Source: Actinomucor elegans
Lineage: Eukaryota > Mucoromycota > Mucoromycetes > Mucorales > Mucoraceae
DNA: 64,000 nucleotides
NCBI GenBank assembly: GCA_026027325.1
Contig: JAMSLZ010000005.1
Span: 124,001-188,000 of the forward strand
Reading direction: 5' to 3'
A program made the translations under genes and the position numbers. Positions 58,257 through 64,000 of this stretch are shown here, in pieces; the stretch's first letter is position 1, and every line of letters begins with the position of its first letter. The notes beneath the pieces are model-generated. The model searched no databases, was not told where the DNA came from, and was given only the letters and a program-made list of their open reading frames with translations.

Positions 58257-61200
58257 TGTTGTTGTTGTTGTTGTTGTTGTTGTTGAAGTGCAAGAAATGA
58301 TCTTTGATCAAAGTTTTCATATAAACGGAATTGCTCGGGTGTAATGCGAGAAGTAGGTCTCAACATTTCTGGTAGCTGAATGGTATGAGGAGCACCGTTT
58401 AAACTCAATACGTCAAAGTAGGGAGGAGCACTGTTATTTTGCTGCTGCTGCTTACGATAGGCAATACGACTAGCAAACGCTGGGGCCAAGCCTCGGTCTA
58501 CATCTTCTAAAGCTTTCACTTTGGTAAGTTGATCAATGTAAACGCAAAGCAATTCAATGTTTTCGTTGGCAATAGTGGATGCAATTTCTTCGGCAAGCTG
58601 CTCGGGAAGACCGTTTTGTGTCAAATTATTGGAAATGACAGTAATGATAGCAGTACAAAGAGGCTCTTTGCAGGTAACAACGCAAAGACTGCAAGCTAAA
58701 GGTTGGACCATGGCATGAGCTGCACGCTGTAAACGCGATTCATCCGCTTCATTTGCGAAATCTTTGAGCACCATTTCTTTAGTAGATACAGCAGCAATAT
58801 TGGCAGACGTGATGATGATAGGTGGCACAACTTCAGAGAATGCTTCAGAAACACCAGCATATACCGTATTTTTGATTATAGGGTGTTGAGTCATGAGTTG
58901 GGCAATAGCAGGATTAATTTGCAACTTGGCCAAAATTGGATTCGCATCAATTTCAGAGCGCACATCATTGTGTGTAGACCAACCAGATACAGTAGTATGA
59001 GCAAGTGAAGGAGGCTGTGACAAAGACTCTTCGGTAGCTGTTTTGCTATTGTATGATGGAGGAATTGACTTTTGAGAAGTTGCAGGTGAAGCAGCTGTCA
59101 TCTTTTCTTGTGTACCTACAATACCAGGAGGACCATGCTTGCCGAGGATGGAAGTTGGTTCAATTTCGTTCAAATCCAAGTTAAGCGCCTTGTAAAGGAT
59201 CTCAATCTCAAACTTTAGATTCAATTTGAGCCCATCAGTCCAGTAAAGTTCAGCAAGAACCTTTAAACTTCCCATTAACCAAGGGTTTGGTGGTTTGAAT
59301 ATCTTACTTTTGGCTGCATGTTGTAATACTTTACAGACCAAAGGTATGGCGACTACGAGTTGATTCTTGTCGTAAGCGGTTACTAAAAGATCCTTGAAAG
59401 ACAAATCCTTGTGGCGGATAGGCTTGTTCTTTCCAATTGTCAGTCTACCAAGCCAATTACCTAGATTCTTGAGTAAATTTCGGTCTGAAGAAGAATTTGC
59501 AATGCTATCTGATTGTAATAACAAATGGATATTCAAGTAAGTTTCTTCCACGACAGTTTCAGTCAACTGCTGTAGTTCAAGTTCGTCCAAAAGCCCAGAA
59601 TACAATTCGTGATTGTTGGGTTCGATACTGACTCGTCTGACAACAAGATAATGACTGAACCATCCCCAAATTGATTTCTGTAATAATTGTTTCAATTCCA
59701 CAGCTTTGCTACGCATATTGCCTGCTGATAGGTTATTGATCAAGAATGAGACGCGTTCCTGAACTTTGTCAGGAGGGTTCTCATACGATTGCTTAGTCGA
59801 ACTTTGCAATAACGTAGTAACATTGGGCGCAGCATCGGCTGAACGTTCTGCTATAGTGCTGGTTTCGCTTGGAGAAAGGGTAGGCGTAGTCATTTTGGGT
59901 GAAGATTGTGCCGAAGCCGACAAAGCCATCATCTTCCCTTCGGGATCTTTTTGAGCCAATTGCTTTAAAGTGGTGGCAATGCTCTCGACAATGGTTGGAA
60001 ATCCACGCAAACCTTCAATCTTGGATAAAAGAAGGGTGTACTGAGGCCATTCGAACAATCGACTACGGAACTGGGCTAAAGCTTGAATACCAAAATTGAA
60101 CATTTTGGATCCTACAGGGTACTTGAGTGCATCCAGAATAAGTTTGAGTGTTACACGCAATTGAGCATAAGAAATGAGATGCTGCTCGATCAAAAGACCT
60201 AAGAGTTCACCTGTAGCCATGAGTTCATTTTCGGGATACTGACTAAAAAAGCGAGCTTCATCAAGCTAGCATGTAAAAGGTTAAAATCGTTACCAAAGAT
60301 ACCATTCGAGCGCTTACCAAGGTGTGAGTGGTGCAAGAAAAGAAGTTGACCTGTCTTTGATCATTTGAGGTACGGCAAGCTTTCAAGACTGAAGCAAATC
60401 TGCTTGCGCTGATATCTTTTGTATACAATCTTTCGAAATACAAGCGCACCATCTCTTCTACCTCATCCGAATAATTTCGTTCGTTTTCTGTATTCTCACC
60501 CAAACCTGCTGGTTTCTTTTCCTTTTGAGCTCGATTATCGTTTAACTGAGGGTACAACTGAGTATACAGTTGGCTGAGCTTGGTCAGTTTGGCAGTTTCT
60601 GCTGGAGGTAATGGTCTGCATAAAGTTATCAGTATCAATCTATATAAATGCATACAATCATGAACCAGTATTACCTATCCGATAGTATCCTGAAAAAGAT
60701 GCGAATAACGTCCATGGATAGTTGCAGAGTAGGTATCACATTAGCACCTGACTGACGAGCCATTTCAATAGCACACTTTTTCTCAAGGAAATCAACACAG
60801 GCACCAAAGAAAGCAAACCCTTCCTTTACTAGTTTTTCCATTAACCATTTTTCCAAATTCAAGTTTTGTCTGCGAGCAGCAAGTGAAGCCAAGTCGAGTG
60901 TAAAGAAAGGTACATCAGTTTTTAAGATATGCACTACAATCTAATAGAGGGTATATCAGTAGTTTTCTCTTTGGTATATATCATTTGATATACCTTTGCT
61001 TCTTGTGCAATATCTAAAATACGTGAAACTGAGGTATGGTCCTTTTTATACATCTCAAAGAATCCTTCTAATAGCAAGTTGGGTTGCACATGCCAGAGTA
61101 ATCGAATAACAAGAGGTGAGTTGACATGACCAATAAGAAAGATATTGAGCAGCTTGGGTAAAAGTGAACGGTGTAGTTCATTCTTGATAGGCTAAGCGAT

Positions 61201-62062
61201 ATGATAAATAAATGGTATGATCTACATTATCTTTTTCAATCTGAATAATACCTGTATTTGCGCTAGCCCAATCATCAAAAGTTCAGGTGCTTGAATAGCC
61301 AATCTGTCCATCAATACTTTTACATCTTCTGATGCAACGGTACCTGCTAAATCCATCACTGCTTCCAGTAGACCCAAACAATTCAACTGTTGTGAAGCTA
61401 GTTGGGTTGCTGCTTGTCTCATACTAATAGGTAATGCTGGAATCAAGTCGGCCGGGATAACTTTTTTCGTTGATGTTTGATTCATGTCTAGTAGTTCGGG
61501 AGACGCGTATACCATATGATACAATACACTTAGTTGTCCTCGAACGTGCATCCACGGCTGAAGAAATACTTGGACTGGAAAAGGATCATCCTACAAAACA
61601 GCTACGCGTCAGTTTATTATGTTAATTTCTCGAGACCATCCAATATATACCATGTGCACAAGTTTCCAGGATAGAACTAGAATTTGCAAGCCAACAGGAT
61701 CATATAACATGAACTCTGCTTGGTCTAACTTCGCCAACACATTCACCCAGTTTAAATTAGGGTTCTAATGTAAAGGAAATGGTCAATGAAAAGTCCATTC
61801 GAAAACAAAATAATTGTAAAGCTACCTTCTTTAGCGAAGCTGTAACAAAGTTCTCGAGATTCCAAGTTTGACCATCTGCACTTCCTTGTAACTTGTTGTG
61901 TGTACGAATAATCATGGCCAACGCCTTTGAGACCGATTCTTCGGTAATATCGACATTTTCCATGGCCTGCATGGCACTATTTAACGTTTTTAAGCTATTG
62001 TACCCTTCCTCGAATAGTTTTTTGCCCAGTAATAGGGACTCTGCAGTTGATTTCTTTGACAT
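55742..62062 (-). CDS. NOT1: CCR4-NOT scaffold subunit Not1
   Basis: Scaffold of the CCR4-NOT deadenylase. Ten exons from the ATG at 62062: 61826-62062, 61651-61764, 61252-61590, 60994-61191, 60675-60940, 60318-60615, 56961-60265, 56187-56905, 55834-56113 and 55742-55775, giving 1929 residues. Family landmarks in order: HTW-like [10 protein letters not shown] near residue 70, [17 protein letters not shown] (CNOT1: FAFVIDLAALASRR), the central MIF4G and CAF40-binding regions, and the C-terminal Not1 domain ([75 protein letters not shown]). A 21-residue polyglutamine run (1145-1165) with further Q clusters lies in the linker before the last third. Compared with human CNOT1 about 220 N-terminal residues are missing. 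Confidence 0.93.
58223..58285 (-). repeat. CAA/CAG repeat coding polyglutamine in NOT1
   Basis: Twenty-one consecutive glutamine codons, CAA-rich at the 5' side and CAG-rich at the 3' side, so the DNA is a partly pure trinucleotide microsatellite. Antisense frames of 80-90 codons over this stretch are shadows. Confidence 0.9.
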
Positions 62063-63430
62063 AGTTTTTATATTATCGTTTTCGAATATCGTTTTGGTAG
62101 TTGGTTGCAAAGTTGTAATAGTGTTGAAGTCTAAGTATAGTTGGTAAGAAGATGCTTATATAAGACTCTCGGTATGCAACACTTACAATAGCTTACAAAA
62201 GTATTTCAAAAGTAAAGAAAGAGGAGCAAATACGCTTCTAAGATTTACGTGATTTTGTATCAAATTTTTTTTTTTTGAAAAGCTGCGGGTGCGCACCAAA
62301 GTATTAAGTTTACGTCACCTACTCGTGAAAGAAAAAGCATTGTCCATCAGTAGGGTATACCCTTTGAGTCCTCATTCTTTCGGTAGCTTTAATCGTTTTT
62401 TATACGATATAAATTATAGTGTCAAGTAGAGCTCCTAATACAAGTATTTTTGACAAGTCCTAAGTGCATGCTTGTATATTTTTTATATTATTTTTTATAT
62501 ATAGAATACTTGACTAGCCACCGTAGGACAGAACATCGGATAATTATCGTATAGAGTCCTTGCTTTCAATAATAGATGTATCTATTTTGCTATATAGTTC
62601 GATGCTCAATTTAGTATTATACAAGTTTTATCAACAAATTATGGTCTGCTTTTTTTTTTATTGTTTAATAGTATTATACAAAAGACGGCTTCGTCTTGAA
62701 ATTACTAGATTATGAAAAATCTCGTGTTTAATTGTCCGTCATCCAATCACATGATGCCGATGTTTTGAATTGCACTCCTTGGAACATTGATTGAACTTTA
62801 TTTTGCCTTGTCTTTTTCATGAAACTATAACTAAACTAAAAAGCTATCTTGTGTCCTTTTTATCATAACTCGAGAATATAACAAAGATCTTTTCTTAAAT
62901 ACTCTGTTATATTAAAATTTTGCAGTTGTGGTTATGCGATGTTTGATGGTTGTATGGTGACGCATAATTTCTTTTTTTTAATAGATCGCTGTAATGACTG
63001 GCTATCTTGTCTATATTTCTCTCAACAGAATTACTAGATTACTACCGCCGGCGTGTTGTTCTTTTGTAGTTCCATATTTTTCTTGTATGGGTGGAGAGAG
63101 CAACATTAAGGTGCCAGACTATTTGACTGGCCTCGCATTCCCTTGCTTCATGGGTTTAGACAAGTGCTTGTAACTCTACTGGCCTTTTTAACAAAGGTCT
63201 TACCACCAGCAGGTTGGTTGGATGGAATTACCCATGGTTGCAGATCTTCAAATCTTGAAAATGTATATTCAAAAGATAAGAATATATAATATTGCTAATC
63301 AAATTGTGATCGATTGCGAAGCAAAAAAAAATCAAGCAAGCAAATTAATAGTAGAGTTAAATTTGGGATCATAAAACGCTCAATTATGGAATTATTCTAC
63401 TATGATGAAATAAACCAGTTTATTATTTCA
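62063..63430. other. upstream region of NOT1, gene-free
   Basis: A TATATAAG box lies at about 62155-62164 on the minus strand, some 95 bp above the NOT1 ATG. Further right are AT-rich DNA and short T-runs (62271-62278, 62649-62658), with no recognisable gene. Confidence 0.5.
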
Positions 63431-64000
63431 AGGAACAAATAAGCGATATTTGGCTATGGAGTCTGGTCCAAAATAACCCTCATCAAATACAAGAATTTTT
63501 GTAAATTGGATGGTACGAATTGTAAGATAATAAAAAGAGGTGCTAATAACAACAAAACTGTCACCCCTGGTGTCAAGCGAAGCGAATGGAGGACATATAT
63601 GCAAGTTAAAGAATGTATTGTATTATCCATTTTACGCACTTGTAAATTGTCTATCGGAAAAAGTATACAAGATAGTCGGCTATACTCAAGACTGACCCCA
63701 CAACAAGCCAGTTAATGAGATTCATTGTCAAAACTCTGGACATCATTGATAAGTGTGAAGATGTGAAAAGATTTTACCTCATAATGGACAATATAACTAT
63801 ACACACTTCCAAAAAAATAAAGACAATGATCAAAGAATGAAATAGAGACTATAAATGTGTCTATCTTCCCCCCCCCGTCCATATTCACCCAGAACTCGAT
63901 CCAATTGAGTAAATTCTGGGCATTGATCAAGGGAAAAATCAGAGACGCTATAAGCTAGAGGATATGGAGACTCCTGAAGAAAAAATATCGGTAATGCTTC
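63430..64000 (+). pseudogene. decayed Tc1/mariner-type transposase (runs off the window)
   Basis: Plus-strand frames between 63690 and 64000 show the C-terminal half of a DDE transposase of the Tc1/mariner superfamily, broken by stops and frameshifts. In order: SQLMRFIVKTLDIID, the second catalytic-Asp region FYLIMDNITIHTS (family: FYIIMDNAPIH), YKCVYLPPP, PELDPIE (family: PELNPIE, third acidic residue), a stop, and in another frame FWALIKGKIRDAIS. After one more stop the frame changes again to LEDMETPEEK. A C-run (63871-63879) sits where one shift is needed. The frame at 63506-63715 may be the upstream part but I cannot align it. The element is inactive as written. Confidence 0.75.

Noticed and set aside
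58102..58344. Antisense and alternative frames rich in Val/Ala/Asn/Ser over the NOT1 polyglutamine tract
   Set aside because: Shadows of a trinucleotide repeat; NOT1 is conserved across this stretch.
1..64000. tRNA, rRNA, U-snRNA genes and CRISPR arrays
   Set aside because: I looked for B-box-like GGTTCGAANCC, 5S and U6 signatures and regularly spaced repeats; none was found. The dispersed element is not regularly spaced and has no common spacers, so it is not CRISPR-like.

Overview
The window is nuclear DNA from a fungus, most likely an early-diverging one of the Mucoromycota (Mucorales type). Evidence: short spliceosomal introns (mostly 50-75 nt, GT-AG, often with a CTAAC/CTAAT branch site), fungal forms of single-copy housekeeping genes (UPF2, NOT1, RanGAP/Rna1, Yar1, Ppn1, SPX-VTC, Nrg1-like zinc finger), AT-rich intergenic DNA with long poly-A/poly-T and (TA)n tracts, and a decayed Tc1/mariner-type transposase at the right edge. 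The phylum assignment is an inference. All exon models below were built by hand from splice sites, reading-frame continuity and family conservation; summed exon lengths are divisible by three in every multi-exon model.

Layout. 0-11 kb: La RNA-binding protein (+), Nrg1-like zinc finger (-), Rab5-type GTPase (+), UPF2 (-). 11-22 kb: AP-2 mu subunit (+), F-box/LRR protein (-), an FAD-dependent aromatic-type monooxygenase (-). 21.4-25.3 kb is gene-free. 25-36.7 kb: Did2/CHMP1 (+), a small unknown protein (+), RanGAP (+), endopolyphosphatase (-), ribosomal protein eL22 (+), a possible TBC-domain gene fragment (-), Yar1 ankyrin protein (+), LIM-domain protein (+). 38.8-44.1 kb: three-KH RNA-binding protein (+), WD40 protein (-), a small secreted cysteine-rich protein (-), a single-pass membrane protein with PSAP and PPxY motifs (-). 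47-52.5 kb: SPX-VTC protein (+), ChaC-type gamma-glutamylcyclotransferase (-), ZIP metal transporter (+). 54-62 kb: a seven-helix membrane protein (-) and NOT1 (-). 63.4-64 kb: transposase relic.

Functional links. UPF2, NOT1, La and the KH protein all act on RNA. Rab5, AP-2 mu and Did2, plus the PSAP/PPxY membrane protein, belong to endocytic traffic. The SPX-VTC protein and the endopolyphosphatase are on the making and degrading sides of polyphosphate metabolism. These look like coincidence of gene order rather than clusters.

Most interesting signals: (1) a dispersed, diverged ~70-90 bp intergenic element in at least 17 places on both strands, with a recognisable head and core; (2) a cluster of Zap1-type zinc-responsive elements (one perfect ACCTTNAAGGT) just upstream of the ZIP transporter; (3) a NOT1 that appears to lack the first ~220 residues of the family; (4) an SPX-VTC protein with substitutions at a conserved pocket motif and a single C-terminal helix; (5) terminal exons carrying only 5-6 coding bases, an 18-nt microexon and a GC-AG intron.
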